64,000 nt of DNA from positions 186,001 to 250,000 of the forward strand of contig JACTNB010000021.1 in the NCBI GenBank assembly GCA_014584345.1. Direction: 5' to 3'. The position numbers and the translations under genes were made by a program. Source of the DNA: Planctomycetota bacterium (GTDB lineage Bacteria > Planctomycetota > Planctomycetia > Planctomycetales > Planctomycetaceae). How positions within the stretch are numbered: position 1 is the first letter of the stretch; every line of letters begins with the position of its first letter. Under the pieces are notes generated by a model, which saw only the letters and a program-made list of their open reading frames with translations, ran no database searches and was not told where the DNA came from. Below, piece by piece: positions 1 through 8,545 of the stretch.

Positions 1-270
1 GGCCTGCATGCGCTCCATGCGGGCACTGTCGAATTCCGCAGCGAGTTTCAGCGTTTCCAGATCCGCGCGGCACACCCATTCCCGCAGTACGCGATTCTGG
101 CGGAACTCGACCAGCGGAATCGCCCCGCAGGCGCGTGCCTTCCTCACCAGGTGCAGGACCAGCTCGGGCGATGGAAGATCGAACGCTTCAATCAACACGT
201 TCTCTCCAGGTTCGAGTCGGCAACTGTGATGAATCAGAATATCGGCAAGCTGTTCGAGGCGAGGGTCCAT
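1..270 (-). CDS. Aminopeptidase, M29 family (N-terminal part, runs off the window)
   Basis: The first 90 codons are visible on the minus strand, beginning at the ATG at 270 and still open at base 1. The translation starts MDPRLEQLADILIHHSC and continues with LEPGENVLIEAFD, then alternating helix and strand. This matches the N-terminus of M29 (thermophilic, AmpS/PepS-type) metallo-aminopeptidases, which remove N-terminal residues from peptides in the cytoplasm using two metal ions. The metal ligands lie further downstream and are not in the window, so activity cannot be judged. It is the most upstream minus-strand gene seen here, and 214 bp separate its start from the end of the upstream iron-uptake operon. 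The family call rests on the N-terminal pattern alone. Confidence 0.72.
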   Translation of the reverse strand, partial: MDPRLEQLADILIHHSCRLEPGENVLIEAFDLPSPELVLHLVRKARACGAIPLVEFRQNRVLREWVCRADLETLKLAAEFDSARMERMQA

Positions 271-484
271 GGATACGCTTTCATCGGACAATCAGAAAAA
301 GGGGAATCACAGGCAACACGCGGTCGGACGGTGTATTTATCGGAGGGCACGCCCTGTGACCCACCTGATACGCATTGCTTTGCAACCCAAGACACATCCA
401 CTCGAGGGCTGTGGACTACGTATTCACATAATTCACAGCGGCGGAGGGGACAAGGAACACCGCCAAAACTCAGTAGCGAGTGTC

Positions 485-658
485 TCAACCCCGGGGGGGA
501 GTTTGCAACTGAACGAGCGTGTCGGCGGATTTCTTGGGGGTGCCGCACGACTTAGGACATTTCCTGCAGCCCCCGGATTTTCGGCCGAACAATATTTTCA
601 GCCAACCTGCCAGACAGAGTAGCACGATCACCAGCGTTAGTAATAATTGTCCGTCCAT
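485..658 (-). CDS. Small Cys-rich single-pass membrane protein, FeoB-associated type
   Basis: The 57-residue product starts MDGQLLLTLVIVLLCLAGWL: one N-terminal membrane helix, then a basic stretch and the cysteine cluster CRKCPKSC. Small proteins with this layout, encoded directly after feoB, are known as FeoB-associated Cys-rich membrane proteins and are thought to assist ferrous-iron uptake, perhaps in the FeoC position; their exact role is not established. I chose the ATG at 658 because GAGAGGA lies about 8 bases upstream. An in-frame ATG at 694, one base after the feoB stop, would add 12 residues and would suit translational coupling. Position in the feo operon supports the call more than sequence does. 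Confidence 0.7.
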   Translation of the reverse strand: MDGQLLLTLVIVLLCLAGWLKILFGRKSGGCRKCPKSCGTPKKSADTLVQLQTPPRG

Positions 659-695
659 GCCCGAATCCTCTCCCGGTTGATCGCCTTGCAGCATC

Positions 696-2957
696 TCAAT
701 TCAGGGACCCCAACGCCATGCCTGTCTGATACACCACCAGGGCCGCCAGATACGCCAGGGTTGTCATGTAGGTAAAGGAGAACAAAGGCCATTTCCAACT
801 GCGAGTTTCCTGACGCATCACCATCAGCGTGGCCGCGCATTGAGCGCAGAGGGCAAAGAACACCATGACGGAGAGTGCCACCGGGATATTGAACAGAGGA
901 CGCCCATCGGGATGACGGGCCGCTTTCAGGCGATCCATCAGGCGAGTATCCGATTCGTCAATATCCCCACCCAGACTGAATATGGTCCCCAGTGTGCCGA
1001 TGACCACTTCCCGGGCGGGAAAGGATGAAATCACCGCCATACCGATGCGCCAATCCCAGCCGAGGGGACTTACTATCGGCTCGATTAAATGGCCTGCTTG
1101 CCCGAGAAAACTTTCGTTGAGCAAACGCGTCGAATGGTCGCGGCGGTCCTGCTGCAGTTGTTCGAGTTCGGGAGCATCGGGCGCGAGATCCCATTGCTCG
1201 ATCCGGGTTTCCAGCCGATGCAGTTCGGTGTGGTCGCCCGGAAAATATCCAGCCGCCCAAACCAATATGGTTGTCACGAAGATCAGCGTCCCCGCATTCG
1301 TCAGAAATTCAGCCGAACGATCTCGTACACGGGCAAACACCACGCGCGAACCGGGCCATTTGAAACCGGGCAATTCCATCGCAAATGGAGCGGGTTCGCC
1401 CCGGAGCCAGGTTTTTTTCAAGGTCCAGGCCACGGGAATCGCAACCAGGGCACCCACAAAATAAAACATGAACAGCACCAGCGCCCGCAACGATAGCCAC
1501 GCCCCGAAGACCGTATCGTCCGGTATGAAGGCATTGATCATCAGTATGTACACCGGAAGCCGAGCCGAACAGCTCATCAGCGGAGCCACCAGGATAGTCG
1601 CCAGTCGGTCCTGGGGATTCTCGATGGTCCGCGTCGCCATGATACCCGGAATCGCGCAGGCATATGACGACATCAAAGGCACGAACGACTTACCGCTCAA
1701 GCCAAATTTCGTCATGACGCAATCCATGATGTAGGCGGCGCGCGCCATGTAACCGCAGTCTTCGAGCATCGCAATAAACAGAAACAGGATCGCAATCTGA
1801 GGCAAGAACACCACCACCGCCCCCACGCCGGCGATTGCTCCATCCACGATCAGGCTGCGCAATGGACCGGAAGGCATGACGCTAACCACCACGTCCGCAA
1901 CATAGCCCTGAGCATATTCGATCGAACTCATCAGCGGTTGGGCGCCGAGGTAAATCGCCTGAAACATCAGCAGCATGATGGCCGCAAAAACAAGCGGCCC
2001 GAGAAAACGATGCGTCAGCAACCAGTCCAACTGGTCATAGCGCGTGTCAGGCCGCGTTTTCGGCTCGATCACGATCCCCTGAAGCACCATTCTGGCCCAG
2101 CCGTAACGCACCCGGGGTTCTATCGCGGGAACGGGGCACTCCTGCTCCGCCAACCAGGCACGCTTGCGATCCAGGACACCCGGGGGCAACTGATGATGCG
2201 CCAGGACCTCGCGTTCCGTTTCGCCATTCACATCCAGCAACAGGCGTTCCGCCAGATATTCAGGAAAGACCTGGCCGGATTGTAACGTCACCTCGGCTGC
2301 CAATTCCCGGCGCGCCTGTTGAAATGCCTCCGGAAACAATTCCAGCCGATCTCTTAGCATGCTCGTACGGGAATGCGACTGCAGCAGTCTTAGCAGCGCC
2401 GACTTCAACTCGTCCAGCCCCTTGCCACGTCGCGCCGAGATGGGAACCACCGGCACGCCAACCCGCCGCTCCAACTCCTGACAGTCAATCCGCAATTCCT
2501 GCCGCTCGACTTCGTCCCACATGTTGAGAACCAACACCAAGGGCAGGCCGACATCCAGCAATTGGCTGAACAGATAGAAGTTCCGCTGCAAATGCGTGGC
2601 GTCGACAATACAAATGACGGCATCCAGAGGGTTTAAGTCCGGTTGCTTATTCAGCAGTACATTCACGGACACCATCTCGTCCGCGCTTCGCGGAGAGAGA
2701 CTATAAGTGCCAGGCAGATCCACGAGGGTAATCGCCTGCTTTTCGACATGAAATCTGCCCACTTTCTTTTCAACCGTAACGCCCGGGTAATTTCCAACTT
2801 GGGCATTCATGCCGGCCAGGCGATTAAACAGCGTGCTTTTGCCCGTATTAGGATTGCCTATCAACGCAACCGTAAATTCCCGGTTGAGGAAATCGTGAGG
2901 AGACGCGATTCCGTTGGGGATGGTCGCTGTCGACGATTCGGGGGAGGGGAGATTCAT
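696..2957 (-). CDS. feoB: Ferrous iron transport protein B
   Basis: This is a full-length (753 aa) FeoB, the inner-membrane permease with a GTPase domain that takes up Fe(II). An N-terminal extension of about 30 residues precedes the G domain: G1 GNPNTGKS (about 34-41), G2 region VGNYPGVT, G3 DLPG (about 80-83) and G4 NMWD (about 145-148). A helical spacer follows, then the polytopic C-terminal half with the Gate-type motifs, including SCSARLPVY and SFPAREVVIGTLG. The ATG at 2957 is preceded by an in-frame TTG at 2960; ATG is preferred, with AGGA about 12 bases upstream. It lies 117 bp downstream of feoA and one base before a possible start of the small Cys-rich gene, so the three probably form one transcript. 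No Fur box was recognised. Confidence 0.96.
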   Translation of the reverse strand: MNLPSPESSTATIPNGIASPHDFLNREFTVALIGNPNTGKSTLFNRLAGMNAQVGNYPGVTVEKKVGRFHVEKQAITLVDLPGTYSLSPRSADEMVSVNVLLNKQPDLNPLDAVICIVDATHLQRNFYLFSQLLDVGLPLVLVLNMWDEVERQELRIDCQELERRVGVPVVPISARRGKGLDELKSALLRLLQSHSRTSMLRDRLELFPEAFQQARRELAAEVTLQSGQVFPEYLAERLLLDVNGETEREVLAHHQLPPGVLDRKRAWLAEQECPVPAIEPRVRYGWARMVLQGIVIEPKTRPDTRYDQLDWLLTHRFLGPLVFAAIMLLMFQAIYLGAQPLMSSIEYAQGYVADVVVSVMPSGPLRSLIVDGAIAGVGAVVVFLPQIAILFLFIAMLEDCGYMARAAYIMDCVMTKFGLSGKSFVPLMSSYACAIPGIMATRTIENPQDRLATILVAPLMSCSARLPVYILMINAFIPDDTVFGAWLSLRALVLFMFYFVGALVAIPVAWTLKKTWLRGEPAPFAMELPGFKWPGSRVVFARVRDRSAEFLTNAGTLIFVTTILVWAAGYFPGDHTELHRLETRIEQWDLAPDAPELEQLQQDRRDHSTRLLNESFLGQAGHLIEPIVSPLGWDWRIGMAVISSFPAREVVIGTLGTIFSLGGDIDESDTRLMDRLKAARHPDGRPLFNIPVALSVMVFFALCAQCAATLMVMRQETRSWKWPLFSFTYMTTLAYLAALVVYQTGMALGSLN

Positions 2958-3074
2958 CAAAAATTCAATCCTGTCCTCGAACGACTCGGGGACGCCCCCC
3001 AGAGGGAAGGCTATACTGACTGGGGGAGGTTCAGCACGCAGGTTGCGGGAGGGAACGGGGAGTCGCCGTGGGCA

Positions 3075-3305
3075 TCAACCTTGCGGCTGAATGTAAACGC
3101 GTTGAGTCTCACTTTTTCGCAAGGAAACTCGGCAGCCACAGACGCTGTATTCACGCGGATCACCCAGGGGCGCCATGCCTTGCATTGAAATTCGCTCGCC
3201 CTCGAATAGTCCCAGTTCCATCAGGCGCATCGCGACCGCGTCCGTTCCCTCGATTCCCGTGATGACCGCGGTTTTTCCCGGTCGCAATTCATTGAGTGTC
3301 GTCAT
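3075..3305 (-). CDS. feoA: Ferrous iron transport protein A
   Basis: The 76-residue protein has the SH3-like FeoA fold signature: an N-terminal MTTLNELRPGKTAVI strand, then the conserved pattern AMRLMELGLFEGERI and a C-terminal strand ending in RVYIQPQG. FeoA is a small cytoplasmic protein needed for FeoB-dependent Fe(II) uptake and is thought to contact the FeoB G domain. It uses the ATG at 3305 and lies directly upstream of feoB on the same strand. A long gene-free stretch precedes it and presumably holds the operon promoter. The first part resembles DtxR C-terminal domains, but the short length and location make FeoA the clear choice. Confidence 0.93.
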   Translation of the reverse strand: MTTLNELRPGKTAVITGIEGTDAVAMRLMELGLFEGERISMQGMAPLGDPREYSVCGCRVSLRKSETQRVYIQPQG

Positions 3306-4387
3306 ATCGTGTCACGAATTCCTATGGGAAAGTGAACTTTCGGTTGAAACGCTCGCCTGCGATTAAGTTCCATGTCGCCAATCTGGCACTCTACGATCCA
3401 CTCTCAGATTGTGAATTTCGTAGAACACGCTCTGCGTACCATTTACGTGATATCCACGCAACAATTGAACCACTACATTTCGTGGCAAATCAGTTCCGTA
3501 ATCAAAACATTCACAGCTTCTCTGCGATCATTGCATCAATCATCCAGCAATAAGCCCCGTCCGCTCATGATTGCCGACGTGGCCGATCGGCATCTCCTCC
3601 TGAAATGCCATTTGTATGCTGTTATCGCCTGAGATCCACGGGGTGGCTGCCATTCACACAAAATTCCTGGAATCCTGCCCCGCAGCGCCCTCTTCTTGGG
3701 AATGAGATTCAATCTCAGGTTAAGGATATTCTAGGCGGGAGCTTGCTTTGTTGCAACAGGCCTGTCAATTTATCGGTCCCGCCATCCGGAAATTTTCAGC
3801 CACTTGAAGCAGCAGGGATAATTCCCTGGCTCATTTCCCCCATGATTATCGCATTTCTTCGATTGTTCCGATGGGTCGCTTGTTCGCCGGGGGATTTGGC
3901 GTTAATTTTTCCCTAGTGCCCCGTCACAGTTTGAATTTCGGGCTGTGTGCCACTGACTTTGCCAGTAAAACCCGAAATCCTAAACCTGACAATGCACGAA
4001 GGAACTCGACGGCTCTCTCCCGGAGAGCGCATGCCGTAGACCTGGAGCGGCACGAAGGCAGTAGAGGTCATCCCCCAGGAGCATCCGCTGATAAAAAACT
4101 GGCGGCATTTCGTCGCAAAATGTTTGCAGGAAGGTGGTTGTGATACTCGATGGCGACAGTTTGGCCTGAATTTCAACTGTCACCTCGCAGCAAAAATCGG
4201 GAGTAAGGAGCAGAGAGAGACTCCCGATCCCGGCATGGGGATGCCAAATCGTCTGTCATCAGGGATTTCCTTCCGCAGCGGGACTGACGCGAAACAAAAA
4301 TAGTGTTGATGTGGAACGGGTACATGCCTCGAATGCAGCGTTGCCTGTGTAACTGGCCTGATGGCTGAGAGTTGAGTAAATACTTCC
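3306..4387. other. Gene-free stretch with short inverted repeats between feoA and the KAS gene
   Basis: I see no believable coding region in about 1.08 kb between divergent feoA and the plus-strand synthase gene. Both promoters must lie here, but no convincing -35/-10 pair or Fur operator was found. The part around 3915-4030 is structured: an 8-bp inverted repeat (ATTTCGGG at 3935-3942, CCCGAAAT at 3971-3978), CACAG/CTGTG arms at 3925-3929 and 3943-3947, a near-palindrome CACTGACTTTGCCAGT at 3951-3966, and GCTCTC/GAGAGC at 4012-4028. This could be a decayed repeat element or an untranslated structured RNA. Confidence 0.5.
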
Positions 4388-5638
4388 ATGACGAGCGGAA
4401 TCGGTCAATTAGATCGCGTTGTGATTACGGGAGTCGGCCTGACATCCCCCAACGGGGATACCCTGGCGGAATTCCGAGGAAATCTGCTCGCGGGAAAGTC
4501 GGGGGTCGTCCCATTCGAAACCCGCTATATGGGTGAAGTCCTCGCCGGCGTGTGTCGCTACAACGCCTTGAAATACCAAACTCGAAAAGACCTGCGCAGA
4601 GGGACCCGGGCTGGCTCCATTTCTGTGTATTGCGCCAACGAGGCGATTGTCGATTCTGGCATCGACTGGCCGAATGTCCACAAAGACCGCGTCGGGGTTT
4701 ACTTAGGGATTACGGAACACGGCAACGTTGAAACGGAAAACGAAGTCTACGAAATTTCGAAGTTCGATTACGATGCCTCCGTCTGGACTCACCATCACAA
4801 TCCCCGCACCGTGGCAAACAACCCGGCAGGGGAAGTGACCATCAACATGGGCATTACGGGGCCACACCTCACGATTGGGGCGGCATGTGCGGCAGGAAAT
4901 GCGGGTTTCATCCAGGCCGTGCAAATGCTCCGCCTCCACGAGGTCGATCTGGCCATTGCGGGAGGTGTTTCCGAAAGCATTCACACCTTTGGTATTTTTG
5001 CCAGTTTTCAAAGCCAGGGGGCACTCGCTCGGCACGAGGATCCCGCCAAAGCCAGTCGTCCCTTCGATCTGGCGCGTAATGGGATCGTCGTCGCGGAGGG
5101 AGGGGGTATCTGCACGCTCGAACGACTTTCCGACGCCCTGGCCCGGAACGCCAAAATCTATGGGGAAATCGTCGGCTACGCGATGAATTCGGACGCTACG
5201 GATTTTGTATTGCCCAACGCAGAGCGGCAAGAGCAGTGTATTCGACTGGCGCTACGGAGGGCAGGGCTCGAACCGGACGACATCGATATCGTCAGCAGTC
5301 ACGCCACCGCCACCGAGCAGGGAGACATCGAAGAAACCAAGGCCTTGAGACGAGTCTTTGGAGATTGCCCGGGAGTGGCGATCAACAACACAAAAAGCTT
5401 CATCGGGCATGCGATGGGAGCCGCTGGCGCACTCGAACTGCTGGGAAACATTCCATCCTTTGAAGACGACATGGTTCACGCTACAATCAACCTGGATAAT
5501 CTCGACCCCGCGTGTGCCATGGATCAACTGGTGATTAACCACCCCCGCGGCAAAACGGGCATTCGCTGTCTCTTGAACAATTCGTTCGGAATGCTGGGAA
5601 TCAATTCGGTATTGATCGTGAAGAAATACCAGGAGTGA
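4388..5638 (+). CDS. Beta-ketoacyl-ACP synthase II-type enzyme
   Basis: The 416-residue protein is a thiolase-fold KAS of the FabF class, which condenses malonyl-ACP with an acyl chain. The catalytic triad is visible: Cys167 in GAACAAG, His305 in SSHATATEQGD and His341 in NTKSFIGHAMGAAG, with the conserved Lys336. Length is normal for FabF. The N-terminus RVVITGVGLTSPNG fixes the reading start near the ATG at 4388; the ribosome binding site is weak. It is followed by an acyl carrier protein gene 118 bp later and then a CrtI-like oxidoreductase, so it probably serves a dedicated lipid or polyketide-like pathway and not bulk fatty acid synthesis, whose fab genes are absent here. The region around residues 45-70 and 125-145 (YDASVWTHHHNPRTV) differs from housekeeping FabF, which supports a specialised role. 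Confidence 0.88.
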   Translation: MTSGIGQLDRVVITGVGLTSPNGDTLAEFRGNLLAGKSGVVPFETRYMGEVLAGVCRYNALKYQTRKDLRRGTRAGSISVYCANEAIVDSGIDWPNVHKDRVGVYLGITEHGNVETENEVYEISKFDYDASVWTHHHNPRTVANNPAGEVTINMGITGPHLTIGAACAAGNAGFIQAVQMLRLHEVDLAIAGGVSESIHTFGIFASFQSQGALARHEDPAKASRPFDLARNGIVVAEGGGICTLERLSDALARNAKIYGEIVGYAMNSDATDFVLPNAERQEQCIRLALRRAGLEPDDIDIVSSHATATEQGDIEETKALRRVFGDCPGVAINNTKSFIGHAMGAAGALELLGNIPSFEDDMVHATINLDNLDPACAMDQLVINHPRGKTGIRCLLNNSFGMLGINSVLIVKKYQE

Positions 5639-5756
5639 TTCCTTCCGCGAGCGAGTCGTGGCTTCCCCCGAAAAGGGAGGCCGCACATGGCTGTAAACGC
5701 AGCCAACCCAGCGGTATTTTGCGGAATTTGTTCGTTTACACATGGAGAAAAGTTGC

Positions 5757-6008
5757 ATGGCACCGGCAGAAATCCGGCAGGTTATTATTGGCATCCTTTC
5801 GAAGATTGCTCCCGACGAGGACCTGTCGTCCCTGGACGACACGAAGCCCTTCCGCGAGCAAATGGAACTGGATTCCATGGATTTTCTCGACATTGTGATG
5901 GAACTCCGCAAGGCGTATCGCATACAGATTCCGGAAGAAGATTACTTTCATCTGGGCACGATGCAAAGTACCGTTGAGTATCTCACTCCGCTGCTGAAAG
6001 ATGCCTGA
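5757..6008 (+). CDS. Acyl carrier protein
   Basis: The protein has about 83 residues and the ACP four-helix pattern. The phosphopantetheine attachment serine is Ser40 within ELDSMDFLDIV, where the usual DSL is DSM. The ATG at 5757 is preferred because GGAG sits about 10 bases upstream; an in-frame ATG at 5742 adds five residues but has no such signal. ACP carries the growing acyl chain as a thioester. It sits between a KAS gene and an FAD oxidoreductase, so it is probably the private carrier of that cluster. The acpS gene at 26662-27045 could modify it. Confidence 0.9.
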   Translation: MAPAEIRQVIIGILSKIAPDEDLSSLDDTKPFREQMELDSMDFLDIVMELRKAYRIQIPEEDYFHLGTMQSTVEYLTPLLKDA

Positions 6009-6158
6009 ACCTGGAAAGTGGAGGAGGGGCTGCCGGTTCGCCTGTCGCAAACAGACGCTCCCACGCGGCTGCCATTTCCGCGGACCTGCGTCCCTTTCCC
6101 GCGGATCAAGCCGTGCAGGGGCGTAATCCAATGACTTGCTCTCGAAGTTGCCTCCTCG

Positions 6159-7556
6159 ATGCACTATGACACACTCATCATTGGAGCCGGGCTGTCGGGG
6201 TTGGCTGCGGGGATTCGTTGTGCATACTTTGACCAGCGGGTCTGCGTGCTCGAGCGGCACACGACCATCGGCGGGCTGAATTCCTTTTATCGTTTGCGGG
6301 GCCGAAATCACGACGTAGGATTGCATGCTGTCACAAACTATGCCTCTCCGGGCAGCAAAACGGGGCCGCTGAGCAAGCTGTTACGTCAACTCCGCATCCG
6401 CTGGGATGAATTCGCGCTGTGCGAGCAGATCGGGTCCTCCGTGGTGTTTCCGGGGGTTACCCTGAAATTCACAAATGATTTCGAATACCTTCGCGAACAG
6501 GTGCACAGCAGGTTTCCGCTGGAAAAGGATCGCTTCGAGCGGTTTCATAGCCATTTACTGACATTTAACGAGCTCGACCTGAACCAGCAGGCGGTTTCCG
6601 CTCGGGAGATTGTCGGAAGCTTTCTGCGGGACCCCCTGCTGATCGATATGCTTTTCTGCCCCCTGATGTTCTATGGCAGCGCGCGTCCCGAAGACATGGA
6701 CTGGAACCAGTTCGTCGTCATGTATAAAAGCATCTTTCTGGAAGGCTTTGCCCGGCCGAACAGGGGAGTCCGGCCGATCATGAAAGCCCTGGTCCGCAAA
6801 TACAAGGACGTAGGGGGCGAATTGAAATTACGATCCGGTGTGCGTCGAATCCTCGTTCACCAAGGCCGCGCTGCCGGGGTAGAACTGGAGGACGGTCGGC
6901 AACTGACGGCAAATCGAGTCCTTTCCTCCGCCGGGATCGTGGAAACACTGAAGCTCTGCGCGAATAATCGGGAGCAAGGGACGATTGAAGCGAATTCCTT
7001 GCCTGCCGCCGGGGACGTTACGTTCAATGAAGTGATTGATATCCTGGACATATCGCCGCAACAGTTGGGGCACGACCAGACAATTATTTTCTTCAGTAGT
7101 TCGGAGCGTTTTCAGTATCGAAAGCCCCAGGAACCGTGCGACTTGCAAAGCGGAATCATTTGTTCGCCCAACAATTATCGCTATACGGAGCCGCTCGAAG
7201 AGGGGTGTATACGCTTGACGGCTTTGGCGAATCACGATTTCTGGCTCAATTTGCCCGAACGCGAGTACACAGCAGCCAAGGCGGAATGGGCAGATAAAAT
7301 TCGCGAAACCGCCCTGGAACTGATTCCGGATTATCGGGCCCACATTCTGGATACCGATACCTTCACCCCGCACACAATCCGGCGATTCACGGGGCACGAG
7401 AACGGGTGCGTCTACGGCGCGCCGGAAAAATCCCTCGATGGACGGACTCCCATCAAGGAATTGTACATTTGCGGCACGGATCAGGGATTTCTGGGGATCG
7501 TGGGAGCCATGCTGTCGGGCATCACCATGGCCAACAACCATTGCCTCAACCCCTGA
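6159..7556 (+). CDS. FAD-dependent oxidoreductase, phytoene desaturase (CrtI)-like
   Basis: The 465-residue protein begins with the Rossmann dinucleotide motif GAGLSG (residues 9-14), followed by an acidic strand end (VLERHTTIGGLNS). A C-terminal motif YICGTDQGFLGIVGAMLSG matches the second FAD-binding region of CrtI/carotenoid isomerase-type flavoproteins. Such enzymes desaturate, isomerise or reduce hydrophobic chains. No carotenoid genes (crtB, crtE) are nearby; instead it follows KAS and ACP genes, so an acyl-ACP or lipid substrate is the likelier inference. The ATG at 6159 is used although no clear Shine-Dalgarno is visible; the dinucleotide motif begins only nine residues in, as usual. 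The exact substrate cannot be read from sequence. Confidence 0.82.
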   Translation: MHYDTLIIGAGLSGLAAGIRCAYFDQRVCVLERHTTIGGLNSFYRLRGRNHDVGLHAVTNYASPGSKTGPLSKLLRQLRIRWDEFALCEQIGSSVVFPGVTLKFTNDFEYLREQVHSRFPLEKDRFERFHSHLLTFNELDLNQQAVSAREIVGSFLRDPLLIDMLFCPLMFYGSARPEDMDWNQFVVMYKSIFLEGFARPNRGVRPIMKALVRKYKDVGGELKLRSGVRRILVHQGRAAGVELEDGRQLTANRVLSSAGIVETLKLCANNREQGTIEANSLPAAGDVTFNEVIDILDISPQQLGHDQTIIFFSSSERFQYRKPQEPCDLQSGIICSPNNYRYTEPLEEGCIRLTALANHDFWLNLPEREYTAAKAEWADKIRETALELIPDYRAHILDTDTFTPHTIRRFTGHENGCVYGAPEKSLDGRTPIKELYICGTDQGFLGIVGAMLSGITMANNHCLNP

Positions 7557-7828
7557 GGCAATGGCATTCGACGCAAAAAACTGCATGGGCTGAAGTTAAG
7601 CACGGCAATGCCTCGGATGCCGCGGCCTCGAATCTCCCCCCCCGCCCGAAATGTACGAAGTGGGAACGCAGCGTACCTGCCAGGACTTATTGTCCCTCGC
7701 CAAGGGAAAGAGAGCCCCCTCGGGCGCATTGTATTGTTTTCATCAAATCGTGGAGAACGGGGGCCGATAAAAAGGATTGTGCAACAGATTCGACTCAGGC
7801 AACCACGCTAGTCCATGGAAGGATTGCG

Positions 7829-8044
7829 ATGCGGCCCCGATTAAAACTGTTTACTGGCGAAACAACGGTAAATTGTGAAGAGCCGATGGTATCCGTTCGG
7901 CTGGGTGATGTCTGCAAGGTCCTTGCAGATGCGGGGCGGTTTCGCCGGACATGGCTGTCCGATTTCGAAGATGATGATATTCAGGTGCCTGCCGACCTTT
8001 ACGAAGTCTTGATGGCCTACTGGGAACTTCGTCCCGGCGCTTGA
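7829..8044 (+). CDS. Small conserved-looking hypothetical protein
   Basis: A 71-residue soluble protein starts at the ATG at 7829, which is preceded by GGAAGGA at a spacing of about six bases, a strong ribosome binding site. The sequence is mixed and balanced (VSVRLGDVCKVLADAG, then RTWLSDFEDDDIQVPADLYEVLMAYWEL), with an acidic patch and no membrane segment or cysteine cluster. It looks like a genuine small globular protein and not a random reading frame. It sits just upstream of a membrane-anchored hypothetical gene on the same strand and may be co-transcribed. I do not recognise a family with certainty and propose no function. Confidence 0.6.
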   Translation: MRPRLKLFTGETTVNCEEPMVSVRLGDVCKVLADAGRFRRTWLSDFEDDDIQVPADLYEVLMAYWELRPGA

Positions 8045-8087
8045 GGCATGAGCTGATGTGGGGTCGGAAAGTGACTGCGATCTTCCC

Positions 8088-8540
8088 ATGGTGCTTGTAA
8101 GAATAATCGCGTTTGCCTCCGTGGTGCTAGGGGCCTGGCTGCTGATCTCGTCTCTTGGCCGAGTGGAAGATCGTGAGTCCGTTCGACAGGCGTCGCGACA
8201 ATTCATGGGCCGCCTGTTGGATCGCGTGGTTCGCGAGGAGCGCAGCCACGATTCTGTAATGCCCCGTCTGGATTTGCAGAATATCCGTATCGCGGGTGAC
8301 CGGGCGAGCGTTCAGGTGCGGTTATCCGTCGAGACGGGCGGGCTGGATGCAGATCTGGTGCTAACCCGTTCTGGAAGATTCGGACGCTGGCAAGTGCTCG
8401 GTGTCAGCCGCATAACGGACCGGGACGGTACTCTGCTCATTCCACGGGAGCACCCTGTGCCGCAACATGAAATGCTTGATGTGGAGATGCTGCGTACCGC
8501 ATTCGGTGACGCCGAGGGAATTCAGGTGAACCGCTACTGA
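8088..8540 (+). CDS. Hypothetical membrane-anchored protein
   Basis: The 150-residue product begins MVLVRIIAFASVVLGAWLL, a single N-terminal membrane helix or uncleaved signal anchor, followed by a polar domain with regular beta character (IRIAGDRASVQVRLSVETG, then GRWQVLGVSRI). An in-frame GTG at 8058 would add ten residues; the ATG at 8088 places the start immediately before the hydrophobic segment and is preferred, though neither has a clear ribosome binding site. The ectodomain pattern resembles small NTF2-like or lumazine-binding-like folds, but that is only an impression. It converges on the FHA gene, with five bases between the stop codons. Confidence 0.6.
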   Translation: MVLVRIIAFASVVLGAWLLISSLGRVEDRESVRQASRQFMGRLLDRVVREERSHDSVMPRLDLQNIRIAGDRASVQVRLSVETGGLDADLVLTRSGRFGRWQVLGVSRITDRDGTLLIPREHPVPQHEMLDVEMLRTAFGDAEGIQVNRY

Positions 8541-8545
8541 AGCGA

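Noticed and set aside
3306..3400. Fur box upstream of feoA
   Set aside because: No sequence close to the Fur consensus palindrome could be seen in the 100 bp before the start codon.
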